Assembly: GCA_015680905.1 (NCBI GenBank)
Contig: CM027378.1
Location: 89,929,501-89,993,500, forward strand
Direction: 5' to 3'
Source: Coptis chinensis
Lineage: Eukaryota; Streptophyta; Magnoliopsida; Ranunculales; Ranunculaceae
Length of the DNA: 64,000 bases
The first letter of the stretch is position 1. Every line of letters starts with the position of its first letter. Below the pieces are notes generated by a model. It ran no database searches and had not been told where the DNA came from. It saw only the letters and a list, made by a program, of their open reading frames with translations. Below, in pieces: positions 10,561 through 22,090 of the stretch. A program made the translations under genes and the position numbers.

Positions 10561-11459
10561 GCTAGTTGTATTGTATCGATCTCCTCCCCTATTTATCTTG
10601 TGATATTTCTCTTGCAACTGGTCATTGAATTGTATAAGTTATTCACTAGTACAATTGCAACGCTTTCTTCCTCATGTGACGATTGAAAAGCATGGAGATG
10701 ATAATATCTATATAACCAAAGTCTACAAATCTAATCACGCCAAGAGGACCCATTTGTCGGCATGTCGCCAATTCAAGCAAATCAGTGGCCCTCATTGTTG
10801 ACTCTAGGGCATACATACCATTTCAAGCAAACAATTTATATAACTTATCAAATTAAGTGTGGGGAATATGGACTTGTGAAGGAAAGAGGCAGCTGATCCA
10901 AGTATTCCTAATGAACGTGAGATTGGCTGAACAAGGTGTCGGCAGTTAATTGATCTGCCATAAAGGTTTTTGCCTGCTGAAATGCAAACAAGAGGACTAT
11001 GAGTCGTTCTGCATGTCAACTTCTTTTTTTTTATAAGAAACTTCGAAGGTGACTGATTGCGGATTGGCCACATTGAATTCATTACTCTTTTTGCCGAAAG
11101 CACTCTTAATTCGAAGAAATACTCACAGAAGAACCACATTTTGTGGCTTAGGAATTCAAAGAGTATTTTGTGGCACAAGAGTATAACACATTGTGCACTT
11201 ATATATAGTTTACGGGGTGAGATTCAGTCATTCGATTCGCAAGGAGAACCTAATGAAAAAAACACGGAATGGTGCGTCTCTCGCCACAGGGCAGCTCATC
11301 AAAAACAGGACTATTACGATCTTAATCTTTGAGGGTTTACACATTTTTTACTTCAAAGGTCGAGATCTACGAAACGTGACGAAAGCAAAACAAACTCCCC
11401 AACCTTGGAAGGTAGGAATTGTAATGCCTAGTAATGAAAAACAGTAATAAGAATGCAGT
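10561..11459. other. Unassigned stretch between elements A and C
   Basis: Part of this should be element A's 3' LTR, but I cannot define it. On the minus strand around 10800-11000 a TTTGCATTTCAG acceptor-like word precedes an open stretch with the core GRSINCRHLVQPISRSLG. It could be an exon fragment of a host gene, but I do not recognise the product, and a chance frame is equally possible. Nothing else coding is supported. Confidence 0.3.
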
Positions 11460-12132
11460 AAAGACTTATCACTGAGGATTGTGCTCGGCACAATTTCCTT
11501 AAGACGAAAAACGCCCGCCCGGTATGGTTCTTTTTTGCCTCAAGCCGCGTCGCCTCCCGAGGATACAACAGTGGATGAGCGTGTCACCAACCAATGACCA
11601 GCTCTGCAGGAACTCTCAGCATACTCCAGACAAGTTTTTAATCAGAGGAAAATAATGTTGTATTTTTCGTGTTTTATAAAACAGGAGAGACCTTAGTTTT
11701 ATAGATCTGAAAAAACGCAACTCAAGGCTAGAGTCACGACTCCTCATTGCCTTTATGGTTTGACTCGAATCAAGGAAAGATTTTGTAACTGTTACAGTTT
11801 TGGAAAGAAGACCAAAAAATGCAAAAACAAGCCCAATTGGGTGGATTTGCACCCCCCCCCCTGCGCGCGACGTGTGTGGGCACATGCGCACTAAGGTTTT
11901 CTGGAGCTCCCACCTCCCGAGAGCCCCCAAACCAAGGAGGCCTTGTGTGCGCGCGAGCACTTCCTTATATCTCTCTACACTATCCCTCCATAAGGACACA
12001 ACCAATATAAACTTAAGAGTCTTAAGTTTAGTAACCAATGTGGGACCAAAGCCCCCCACATTAGAGTGTAGTAGATACAAAAGGTCATGGGTTCAAACCC
12101 ATGAGGACACAAATTCATTCACATTTCCAACA
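11460..12132 (-). repeat. Element C 3' LTR (inner end defined, outer end approximate)
   Basis: Read on the minus strand, it starts TGTTGGAAATGTG at 12132, directly after the purine tract GTGGGGAT (12133-12140). It contains GGTCCCACATTGG, a phrase also in the element B LTR, and a GC-rich centre with alternating CG. The outer end cannot be fixed because the partner LTR is missing. Confidence 0.6.
12068..12110. repeat. Palindrome with tRNA B-box-like core in the element C LTR
   Basis: The word TCATGGGTTCAAACCCATGA is a near-perfect palindrome. Its centre GGTTCAAACCC fits the B-box/T-loop consensus of pol III promoters. No other part of a tRNA is visible, so this is probably just an LTR sequence. 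Confidence 0.5.
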
Positions 12133-12140
12133 ATCCCCAC

Positions 12141-12879
12141 ATGAATGGAATTATTAAGAAACGAAGAAAAGAAAAACAAAACAAGAATATGCGGAGTATG
12201 AAGAAGTTATGAATGGGTTGAAGGTGTCATACGACTTGAACCTTCGCTTGGTGTTTTGTCTGTCCGGGATTACTAGTTGACCGGTGACCTTAGTCTTGAA
12301 CATTTCAACCTATATGTAAGCCAAGTCAACGGGTAACACACATAACTTCAAAAATCATCATAGAGTTCCCTCGGTTGTGCTCATATAGCCATGAGCTTCC
12401 TGGGTTTCATGAGTGCTCTAGAGAACAAGCCTATAAGTTCTCATAGAAAGCGGCTTCTACTTCCTCACTCATATAGGTGCCTCTATCGAGTGTAATCTTG
12501 TATCATTACACCCCAATGGAAAAACCAGCTATAGAAAGCATTAAGAGTATTCACTCATCCTTTAAAAGATCTGAAGGTACTACTACATCATAGGGATGGG
12601 TACGAGTTTTCACTCTAGGTGTAGTACCCCCACAAATCATTGAGATAACTTGTTTCCCCATTGAACCTTGATCCGGGATCTCCATTCACCAAGGTTGGGT
12701 GTCGGTTATCGGTGATTTAATTAAATAGGCAATTAGTCTTTAATAGACTTTAGCCCCATCCCCTCGATGTACTAAAAACGGCTCTCTAGCGGGGCCTTTA
12801 GTTAAAGGATCACTAAATTTTCTTTTGACCTCACAAAGTCAATAGCTATGATCCCATCTCTTAACAACTGTCGATGGTG
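12141..12879 (-). other. Element C region between RNase H and 3' LTR
   Basis: Non-coding sequence. Near 12755-12800 it holds a phrase (CCCATCCCCTCGATGTAC, then GGGGCC) that mirrors the end of element B after RNase H (8215-8265), supporting kinship of B and C. The RNase H tail is probably out of frame within 12800-12880. Confidence 0.55.
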
Positions 12880-13092
12880 TTATGTCTTCGATTTAATATG
12901 TCGAGATTTCCCATTATAGGAAGTATTTTTGGCCCTCAAGATAGCAGCTTGGCTATCACAGTGAATAGAGACAGGTGGAACAGGTTTAGGCCAAAGCGGG
13001 ATATCCATCAAAAAATTCTTGATCCACTCTGCTTCCTCACTAGCTTTGTCTAAAGCTATAAACTCAGATTCCATAGTGGAACGGCAATGCAA
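12880..13092 (-). pseudogene. Element C RNase H fragment
   Basis: A 70-codon frame carries the Copia RNase H core: ESEFIALDKASEEAEWIKNFL, then the diagnostic CDSQAAILRAKNTSYNGKSRHI. The catalytic acid residues of this part are present. The N-terminal half (normally DADWAGD...SGYVF, GAISWKS) lies out of frame at about 13090-13200, so a whole enzyme cannot be read. Confidence 0.8.
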
Positions 13093-13435
13093 GTTTGCTT
13101 AGATGATTTCCAAGACACTGCACCCCCGCCATAGTGAACACATAGCCACTAGTGGATTTAGATTCCCGAGAATCGCAATCCAATTGGCATCATTTGTACC
13201 CTCCAAAGACGATTTGGATATACGCCATAATGAACACCATAATTTGAAGTATATTTCAAATATCTCAATACTCGATAAGAGCATCCCAATGCTCATTCTT
13301 TGGGATTTATGGTGTATCTACTAAGTTTGTTTACGGTAAGCTATGCTATCGGGTCTAGTGCAGTTCATAAGATACATGAGAGGCTTTATAACCCTAGAAA
13401 ACTCTAAAGGAGATACACCTAATCCAGTATTTTTG

Positions 13436-14035
13436 TCAAATGTATACTAGGATCATATGGTGTTCTCGGCGGTACACGATCAAATTGATTAAATCTTTTA
13501 AGCATTTTTCTACATAATGAGATTGAGACAAAGTAATTCCATCAGAATTATACACAATCTTAATGCCAAGAATGACATCAGCAATACCCAAATCTTTCAT
13601 GTCAAAATGCTTACTCAAAAAAGATTTAGTCTTATTGACGGTCTCTAAACTGGTTCCAATGATCAACATGTCATCCACATATAAACAGATAATTACACCA
13701 GATTGTTTCTCAAATTTACAATAAATGCATTTATTTGCCTCATTAATATTAAAACCATTAGAGATTAGCACACTATCAAATTTCTCATGCCACTGTTTAG
13801 GAGCTTGTTTGAGACCGTAAAGAGATTTCTTTAGCCTACAAACTTTTCTCTCAATGCCTTCTAAAACAAACCCTTCTGGCTGATCCATATATATCTCCTC
13901 TTGTAATTCCCCATTTAGAAATGCCGTTTTAACGTCCATTTGGTGAATTACGAGATTACGAGTAGAAGCAAAGGCTATTAACATTACGATAGATGTAATC
14001 CTTGTCACGAGGAGAGTAAGTATCAAAGAAATCAA
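13436..14035 (-). pseudogene. Element C reverse transcriptase (palm and thumb)
   Basis: A 199-codon frame contains HQMDVKTAFLNGELQEEIY, the [15 protein letters not shown] motif and the active site CLYVDDMLIIGTS, with both catalytic aspartates intact. It continues to the thumb motif FDMKDLGIADVILGIKI. The RT fingers sit at the end of the preceding frame, separated by short indels at 13990-14050. The connection to RNase H is lost after about 13440. Domain identity is certain; function is not possible in this copy. Confidence 0.9.
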
Positions 14036-14048
14036 ACCCTTCTCTCGT

Positions 14049-15407
14049 TTATAGCCTTTTTGCTACTAATCTCGCTTTATATTTATCAATAGATCCATCG
14101 CCTTTAAGTTTCTTTCTAAATAACCATTTATTCCCAATAGTTTTACAAACCGGGGGCAACTCATCCAGCTCCCAAGTGTTATTGGTTATAATGGACTCAT
14201 ATTCACTTAGAATGGCCTCCCTCCAAAAAATGGCATCAGAAGATGACATTGCCTCTAAATAGGTCTGAGGATCATCCTCTACCAAGAAAGTAAGGAAATC
14301 AGGTCCAAACGAGGTGTTAGTCCTAGGTCTCTTGCTCCTCCTGAGTTCAATTTCATCTTCAGCAGAAGAATCTTCTCGAACTCTAGGAGCAAGTGTAGAA
14401 GAACTCGGAGTCCCTCCCGATCTCTCAATAAATGGGAATTTATCCTCAAAAAAGACAGCATCCCTAGACTCAATAATGGTATTATCATCAACAAATTTAT
14501 TTTTAGATTTGAAAACTAAAAACCTGTAGGCACTGCTATTCTGTGCATACCCAATAAAGACACAATCTACAGTTTTAGGGCCAAGTTTAGTCCTCTTGGG
14601 TGTTGGTATAGATACCTTAGCCAAACACCCCCACACTTTAAAGAATCTATAAGTCGGTGTCCTATTTTTCCACATCTCATATGGAGTTTTATCTGTGTCT
14701 TTAAAAGGTATCTTATTCAGAATATAACAGGCCGTTAGCAAAGCCTCCCCCCATAGGTTCATAGAAGCCCCAGAGCTATTGATCATTGAATTGATCATAT
14801 CTTTGAGAGTCCTATTTTTCCTCTCTGCTATCCCATTGGATTGGGGAGCATAAGGGGCAGTGGTCTCATGTACAATACCATTATTTTCACAAAATTTATT
14901 GAAAGGACCAGAATATTCACCTCCTCTATCAGACCTAACTATTTTTATTTTCTTGTCTAACTGGTTCTCAACTTCAGTTTTAAAGGAAATAAATTTAGCT
15001 AACCTATCATCCTTACTCTTAAGCAGATAAATATGACAGAAACGTGAAGCATCATCAATGAATGTAACAAAATATTTATTACCTCCTCTAGTCATGTAAC
15101 CTTTAAGATCACATAAGTCAGTGTGAATCAATGCCAACAACTCAGTGTTTCTTTCTACCTTTTTGAAAGGTTTCCTAACATATTTAGATTCTACACATAC
15201 TTCACATCTCTTATTTTCAGAAATAGTATTCTTGGATATGTTACCTAGATGCATCAGTTTTTTAATTGAAACATTATTAACGTGTCCAAGTCTACTATGC
15301 CACAGATCAAATGACTCAACTATATAAGAAGAAGTAGATGCTTTATTAAATTCAAAATCAGTTACATTGAGCTTAAACAAGCCTTCATCTAAATAACCTT
15401 TACCCAC
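14049..15407 (-). pseudogene. Element C gag-pre-integrase, integrase and RT fingers
   Basis: One uninterrupted 452-codon frame. It opens with a gag-pre-integrase domain (FDLWHSRLGHVN, near residues 48-59), the zinc segment CEVCVESK, and the integrase core with TFIDDASR (first aspartate), RSDRGGEYSG (second aspartate) and QSNGIAERKNRTLKD (glutamate). Then come the C-terminal block VDCVFIGYAQNSSAYRFL and a serine-rich linker. The frame ends in the RT fingers motif NKWLFRKKLKGDGSIDKYKARLV. All three DDE residues are visible. The separation from the upstream gag frame at about 15410-15424 is a short indel. Confidence 0.92.
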
Positions 15408-15424
15408 AAAGGTTCCCCCCTTAG

Positions 15425-16288
15425 TCAGAACAAATTTGTCGACTCAAAGACAAGTTTGAACCCCTTCTTACTTAAAAGGGAACCAGAAACCAGATTTTTC
15501 CTAATATCAGGAACATAAAGAACATCCTTCAAATTAAGAACATTTCCAGAAGTGAACTTCAAATTAACAGTCCCTTTTCCTTCAACTCTAGAAGCAGATG
15601 AGTTACCCATGAACAGACTTTCTCCTTCTCCCAGAGGAGTGAAGGACGCAAATGCACTTTTAGTGCCACAGATGTGTTTGGTAGCCCCAGTGTCTACCCA
15701 CCAGTCAGTCATGTTACTCACCAAGTTAACCTCAGTAACCACAGCAGAAAAGTTACCATCCTGAACTACATTTGCTTGTGCCTTATCTTTCTTCCCATCA
15801 TTCGGACCTTTTTTGAATTTACAGTCCGGGGCTATATGACCTCGTGATCCGCACACATAGCAATGAATTTCAGGATTGTAAGGTTTCTTTTTAAAGTGAG
15901 GTTGGGACTGTTTATTCTTGTTCGCATATGGTTTCTTTTTGACGGGGAATTTAGTTGATTTAGACTTAGAAGAACTAGCAGCGTTACCTTCAACCAGGTT
16001 AGCCTTAGCCTTCATTTCTGAAGTCTCCACATTGATTTCAGCCTTCCTGTTATCCTCCTCGATCCGAAGGTTGACGATCAGATCTTCTAGGGTCATCTCT
16101 TTCTTCTTATGTTTGAGACTGTTCCAACAGGAATTAAGCGCATGTGTACTGTACTCAGACAACCAAAGACGGACTAATGCACCATATAACACGGTGTTTA
16201 GCCATTTGATCAAGTAACAAATATTGTTGAGCACAACCAGTGGTTCACGGGCAAGACCATGCCCCCCAAACCACACGCGCGCGCACAC
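15425..16288 (-). pseudogene. Element C gag C-terminus and protease
   Basis: The true gag text begins near residue 59 with [20 protein letters not shown], continues into a lysine-rich stretch, then a CCHC knuckle [14 protein letters not shown]. The aspartic protease follows with [13 protein letters not shown] (catalytic aspartate present) and ends in [20 protein letters not shown]. The first ~58 codons read through sequence unlike gag, marking the truncation point near 16115. The start codon at 16288 is therefore accidental. Confidence 0.88.
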
Positions 16289-16299
16289 AGAACACTTCC

Positions 16300-19200
16300 A
16301 AGTTTAAAGGCATACTCTCACAATCAACAATCAACCGTCCCATAAGTCATAAACTCATAATCAATTATTATTATTTTTTTTCGATAATCCATAATCAATT
16401 AGTAGAATGACAGCAATAGTGAACTTAATAAACAATACATAATTAAACCTCATTCTGTTAGTATCCTGTTAAAGGTGCATAATGAAGTCTAAACTTTCAA
16501 CCTCTAAAACTTCTCTCTTGATAAGATAAGAGATCTCTAAGTCTAATTGAAAGATACTTATGAATTATCTACTTGCTTAATGGTGACCATAATCATAATA
16601 GTGGTTGTTGTATATCTACACTATATGATAGCCGGATCTTTAGGAGGAAAATTTCTCAACTGAACTGTATTTGTAATCTCTCTATTTTATGATTTTAGAA
16701 CCACCTCCCTTAATTATTCTAATCAGCTCTTTCCTTTTTAAATAATTTACCAAAAACTCTCTCACTTTATTGAAATTAGAATTAGCTTCATATTATTTAA
16801 AATAATTTAGAAAACCTCATTCACGCCACTCAAATTATATTCACCCCCCTAATAATTTTTTATATTATTTTTTAGATTATAACTAGAATTCAAAAAATCA
16901 TACTATCAGAGAGATGTTAGAGCGACAGGTTTAAAAATTTGAAAAAATACCGATGCGTAGCACGGTTCACATACTCGTCACACTTATATGGTTCTATTTA
17001 CTTTTGTCTTCAGGAACGAAGAGAAATCATGTTTTGGATGTGCCAAAAGCAATGGTGTAAGACAGAAAATTATTCGAGTTATTCCAGAGACTCAAAACTA
17101 GATTTTGGACCCAGGCATATGCCTATGCCTGGAATCTATTAAATATTTGTGTTTAGAAAAGGTTTTCCAAAATATCTCACACAAATTTTCGAATTAAAAT
17201 ATATTTTTATTGAAAATAAATCAAAATATGTTAATGAACAGCGATTATAGTGCATAAATACTTAGAAACTAAAGGATCAAATTGAGATAGTCTCTTCTCA
17301 CTTTGTGGTTTAGGATATTAATCCGTAATTTTCAAATGAAATTATCTTAAACTCGGTCTATCTTGTATAATAATTTTCTTAGATTTATGATGATTTAGCG
17401 GTAAATCATCATAAATCTAAGAAAATTATTATACATTACCGCTCAGCTTACGTACTAATGTGTACAAATCACTAAAATATCTATCAAATCACTAAAACAA
17501 ATTGATTGTTTTCATATCCTCAAAGAATACACTATTTTCACTTGAAAAGATTTATCACATGAACGTGTTCTACGATGAATTGATGAATACAAAAAAAAAT
17601 CTCTTTCAAGAAAATGCGTTCACCTACTTAGAATACTCCCGTAAGTATTTTCTCTTTTTCTAAGTAATTGTTTGTATACATGCAAAATATACTTATTCAA
17701 TTCCAACATGAATAATAGATAAGATCATGTCGTTCTATGTCTTTCGTCAATGTGAACATGTTAAAGTGTTAACGTAAGATTGGATGGGTAAAATGAGTAA
17801 TGACTATTAATTTTCAGATTTGAACAATCTAATAATCAAATGGATGGAAGAAGGGTGTGTCTTTCAAATAATATTCCCTTTCCAAACTTGAAGTTTCTAA
17901 TACACACCTTGAACTTACAATAAAATGCTCAAATATTCCATCTTATTCCACATTTTTCTTTGTTTTTTATAGTATATTATCTATTCTCAATGTTTCTGCA
18001 AACACATTGCAAAACAAAGTTTAGATGAAGAAATAGTACCACAAAAATTTTCCATTGCACTAATGTTGAAAGGGTTAAGTTTGATAGTATCAATAAAGTG
18101 CCAAAAAAATAAGTATAACAATATTTCACATAAACACTCTTCATTCTTTTGGACCAAAAAATTATCATCCATCAATTATCAATAGACACACTCGTAAGAA
18201 TTTTTAAGCTTCGATATATTTTACTCCAAAATTATTAAAATTCCTATAACAAAAAAATGTTTAGGTGGCTCTCTTTGCAACCAAAGTTTGTTGTGCATCG
18301 AATAAAGGTTGTTAAGCTATTGCAAATTCAACTGTAGTTCCATCACTTTGAAATGTTCATCACAATGCAAATTCAATAATAGCTTTCTTATGCAATACCA
18401 AGAGTAGCTCATATAGGACATCATATTATTATACAACTTTGCAAAATCCTACTTCATGATGATATGGACATTCTATAAGCATCCACACCCATTTATGAAG
18501 TTAGAGAGGTAAAACATACTTGGCAGGATCCTACTCCATGATATAAACATTCTAAAAGAATCCTAACCTATATCTTTTAGTACTATCACATCTTCCTGCA
18601 CTCAGAATAAACACACATTTTGAAAATTTACTTTTAGCACTATCCCATCTTTTTGTACTCGGGAAAAAAAAGAACAAAACTTAGGAAACCAAAGACAGCT
18701 GCCTCGATCAGTTAATTTAATCCTCACTCCTAAATGAAGTGATTTCACTCACTGTATCTTGTATTTGTTATAAGAATCAGTTCTAATTTCTGTTCCAGGA
18801 GCTAAAATGAAATGTAAGAAGGTTGTATATATTCAGTTCAAAGAAAGTCAATGTATTGTTTATAAATGAAATTAGTTAAGTACAGATACTTAAGGTTTTG
18901 CTTACCATTTGGGCCCTAAAGGAAACCGTCCCAAGTGCCAAATACAATTTTGCTTTTGAGTTCATTTGTGTTTTTCGATGATATCTGAATACAAAATCTA
19001 GATTGTTATAGTCAGCTCATTGTGATGGAAAAAACTATGGATTCACATGTAAACGTACTTTATTGCTCTATATACATTGAATAGAAAAACAACATTACAT
19101 GCATAACCATGCATTACATCTATCTGTCTTCCAAATATGACTATCGGTGATCGTTCGATCATTTCATAGTGTTCTTAAATCGATAGAAGTATAGTTCTCT

Positions 19201-19586
19201 ACATTAATGAGAAAGAATTTGGGAGAGTTTGCACCTTGACATTTGATATCGAGTGTTCTAGTGTATGTATGTGAGAGGTTGTGTTTGGATAATTATTAGA
19301 TATATCATTAAATTGCCTAAAAAACAATGTCATACAAAGAAACATAAATTAAATGTGCAAATAAAAACACCCCTTCATAATAAGCTGGCATTCTTTTTAC
19401 AAGTTTAGACTTTCAATATGTATTATCATATTGTAGCCTGTATGTGTTTGAAAATCAGAATGAGATCCAAGAAAGAAAAACAAAAAGGAAGAAAAGTGCA
19501 TATGCTAAAAATGTGAGAGTGTGTGATGGGTATTCAAGCACTTACTCGGAAAGTATATTGGTCTACTTCTTAAGAAGTTAATAACC
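16300..19586. other. AT-rich intergenic DNA
   Basis: No supported coding frame exceeds about 70 codons. The stretch holds a perfect foldback at 17364-17435, scattered A/T runs, and a GATGCGTAGCACGG word near 16951 of a kind often seen in plant repeats. Around 18470-18660 a loosely repeated phrase (CCTACTCCATGAT..., TTTTAGTACTATCACATCTT) occurs twice. I see no RNA gene. Confidence 0.6.
17364..17435. repeat. Perfect inverted repeat, 34-bp arms, 4-base loop
   Basis: Left arm 17364-17397 and right arm 17402-17435 are exact reverse complements, separated by GCGG. As RNA it would form a perfect 34-bp stem, and as DNA a cruciform. It is AT-rich and has no visible target duplication. It may be a very short foldback element, a small-RNA source, or the scar of an inverted duplication; the sequence alone does not decide. 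Confidence 0.95.
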
Positions 19587-20248
19587 TGTTGGGGATTACA
19601 CCAATACCAATCGATTCCCCCACTACACAGATAACTTGTATGAACACACTTCAACTCCAGATAAATCTCAAATATCACCAACTACCTATTCTAACATGCC
19701 CAACTCGCTAAACAACTATTAACAACAGATAATAATATAAAGCAGTAGAAGCAAACCACAACACAAAGATTTATCGTGGTTCGGCCAATGATGCCTACTT
19801 CCACAAGAGTCAGTTCTTAATAACGTGGGAAGGAAGATTACAATCTCTCCTTTCAGTCTCTCACCTTACTAGATCACTCTTATCTCTTTACAGGGTTGTA
19901 TCTCTGTAAAGGTTCTCTCTCTTTGTTTTAGTCTGGATTCCAATCCTTCTGACTTGTTTGGTTAGGTTTTTCAAAACCTTGATTTTTGGTTTTATCTCCA
20001 AAAACCAAATTTCGGGAATCTCAGAAGCAAAGCCCACGAAAATTAGACTGGCTGAAGGGGGCCTCTTTGAGCGGGCCAATGTATCGAGATCGGCTGGCCC
20101 CCTCTATGGCGCTGGTCGCCCTATTCTATTGGAACCCGAAGGCCGAAGTCGCTTCTGGCGAGCTGGGCGCTCTCGACATTTCAACGCCGAATTCGCCCGT
20201 TTCTCTCCAGCTCTGTTTTCTCTCCTCATGTGAGGGATAACTCCAACA
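19587..20248 (-). repeat. 3' LTR of element D
   Basis: 662 bp, TGTTGGGG to CTCCAACA on the plus strand. The inner neighbour (20249-20278) is C-rich on plus, meaning a polypurine tract on the coding strand. It shares the phrase CGTGGTTCGGC with the LTRs of element E. Confidence 0.95.
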
Positions 20249-20521
20249 ATCTCCCCCTCCCGAACAGTGAGGGGGGATACCTCCATGCAATTGCCAAATC
20301 AACAGGAGGAGTGTCCGCCATTCCGCGATAGCACAACAAACATCAAACTTACCTTTCGGTAAGACTTTGGTCATCATATCCGACCCGTTCTTGTCGGTAT
20401 GGATCTTCTCGATACACAAATGCTTGTCCTCGAGTACTTCTCTAATCCAATGATAACACACGTGTATGTGCTTGGATCTAGAATAAAAACTTCGGATTCT
20501 TGCTCAAGTGGATGGCGCCGA

Positions 20522-20830
20522 TCACATAGAACTACAAACTGTTTTACGCTTTAGCCCTAGTTCGTCGAAGAACCTCTTCATCCATAGCAACTCTTTGCAA
20601 CCTTTCGGTGGCTGCAATATACTCGGCTTCGTAGTGGAGAGGGCAACACACTTTTGCAACTTAGATTGCCAAGAAACCGCTCCCCCCGCAAAAGTAACCG
20701 GATAACAGGAGGTGGACTTCATCGAGTCAACATCACCGCCATGTGTCAGTGCATCGATGTAGCCTTCAAGTAAGGGCTTACTTCCACCAAAGCACAAACA
20801 TGATTTGGAAGTGCCTTTGAGATATCTCAA
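20522..20830 (-). pseudogene. Element D RNase H
   Basis: A 102-codon frame starts in the RT connection (MRYLKGTSKSCLCFGG) and runs into RNase H: an altered DADxAGD start reading IDALTHGGDVD, KSTSCYPVTFAGGAVSWQSK, and a damaged ALSTTEAEY block. The last third (about 20250-20520) is out of frame and includes an HIEKIHTDKNGSDMMTKVL-type tail. It would degrade RNA in RNA:DNA hybrids during replication; here it is disrupted. Confidence 0.85.
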
Positions 20831-21133
20831 TATCCACTTAACACCTTCCCAATGTTCTTTACCCGGATTTGTGAAAATCGCTTACAACCCCAACGGCGAA
20901 AAGCAATATCCGGTCTAGTACACACCATGGCATACATCAAACCGCCGCTGCGGATGCATAAGGAATCTTTTCCATCGACTCTGCTCATGCTCACCCTTAG
21001 GACACATCTCTTTGGTCATGCGGAACTGGCCACCAAGCGGACAACTAATCGGCGGCTTTTGATCCATGTTGAATCTCTTCAACACCTACCAATGTAGCTT
21101 TCTTGAGAAAGCCACAACTTCCCACTCTTTTCG

Positions 21134-22003
21134 TCACGAGTGATCCATCCCAAGTATCTGCTTTGCTTTACCCAAATCCTTCATCTCAAAGGACTTACTC
21201 AAGTCTTTCTTCAGCTTGGATATCTTGTTGATGTTTGGGCCAACTATCAACATATCATCCACATACAACAATAATAAACAATGAAATCCCCATCCGAAAT
21301 CTCTCGAACAAAACACACAATGATCGGAAGCAGACTTCTTGTATCCTTGCTTCGCCATAAAGGAATCAAACTTTATGTACCACTGTCTCGGTGCTTGCTT
21401 CAACCCATACAAGCTCTTTATCAGCTTGCATACTAGGTGCTCCTTGCCTTTGACCTCAAACCCCTCTGGCTGGTCCATGTAGACATCTTCTTCAAGGTCT
21501 CCATGAAGAAAAGATGTCTTAACATCTAGCTGCTCAACCTCTAGGTTCATACTTGCGGTCATACCCAATACCACCCGGATAGAAGTCATCTTCACTACAG
21601 GAGAGAAGATCTCATCAAAGTCAATCCCTTTCCTTTGACCGAATCCCTTCACAACAAGGCGAGCTTTGTGCCTTAGGTGAGGATTGTTCTCCTCATGCTT
21701 GACTTTGTATATCCACTTATTCTTGAGAACTTTTCTTCCTGTGGGTTTCTCAACTAACTCATAAGTGTGATTCTTATGCAAAGAATCCATCTCGTCATGC
21801 ATGGCCTTCAACCACTTTTCTTTGTGCGTACCTTCAAGTGCCTCTTGATAGTACATAGGTTCTCCACCATCCGATAGTAGCGCGTGCGTTATGTGGTGGA
21901 TACTGGTTGAAGCTATTCTCCCCTGTCGGACCTCCTTGCCCCATCTGGCCGGTGCCTCGGGAGGTTGCACTTCTGCTGCTCGGTGGTGGTTCATGCATCT
22001 CAT
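21134..22003 (-). pseudogene. Element D reverse transcriptase
   Basis: A 289-codon frame covers most of the RT: the pre-RT motif [90 protein letters not shown] and the active site LLYVDDMLIVG with both aspartates. It ends at the thumb (KDLGKAKQILGM) by frameshift. The DVKTAFLHG-type motif has a serine for alanine, a mild change. It is the best preserved part of element D. Confidence 0.93.
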
Positions 22004-22090
22004 CTCGCATCTTCTATACCAATAGGTTCTATCCCATCATGAGCAATAGGATTCTCATCATGAGCTTCAAACTCATGGTTCTCTGCATTC

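Larger units (their letters stand above)
11460..16300 (-). mobile_element. Element C: Ty1/Copia retrotransposon, 5'-truncated
   Basis: On the minus strand gag (C-terminal part), protease, integrase, RT and RNase H are read from 16288 down to 12880, followed by a 3' untranslated region and an LTR ending at 12132. The first half of gag, the primer site and a recognisable 5' LTR are missing at the 16.2-16.3 kb end. A short GGAAGTG...GCGCGCG...GGTTTGGGGG segment there faintly resembles part of the 3' LTR, which would mean a deletion joined LTR to mid-gag. The long integrase frame (452 codons) makes it the best preserved Copia pol in the window. Confidence 0.85.

Noticed and set aside
11616-12144. 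Frames of 114-154 codons on both strands near 11.6-12.1 kb
   Set aside because: They lie within the element C LTR and have no recognisable motif.
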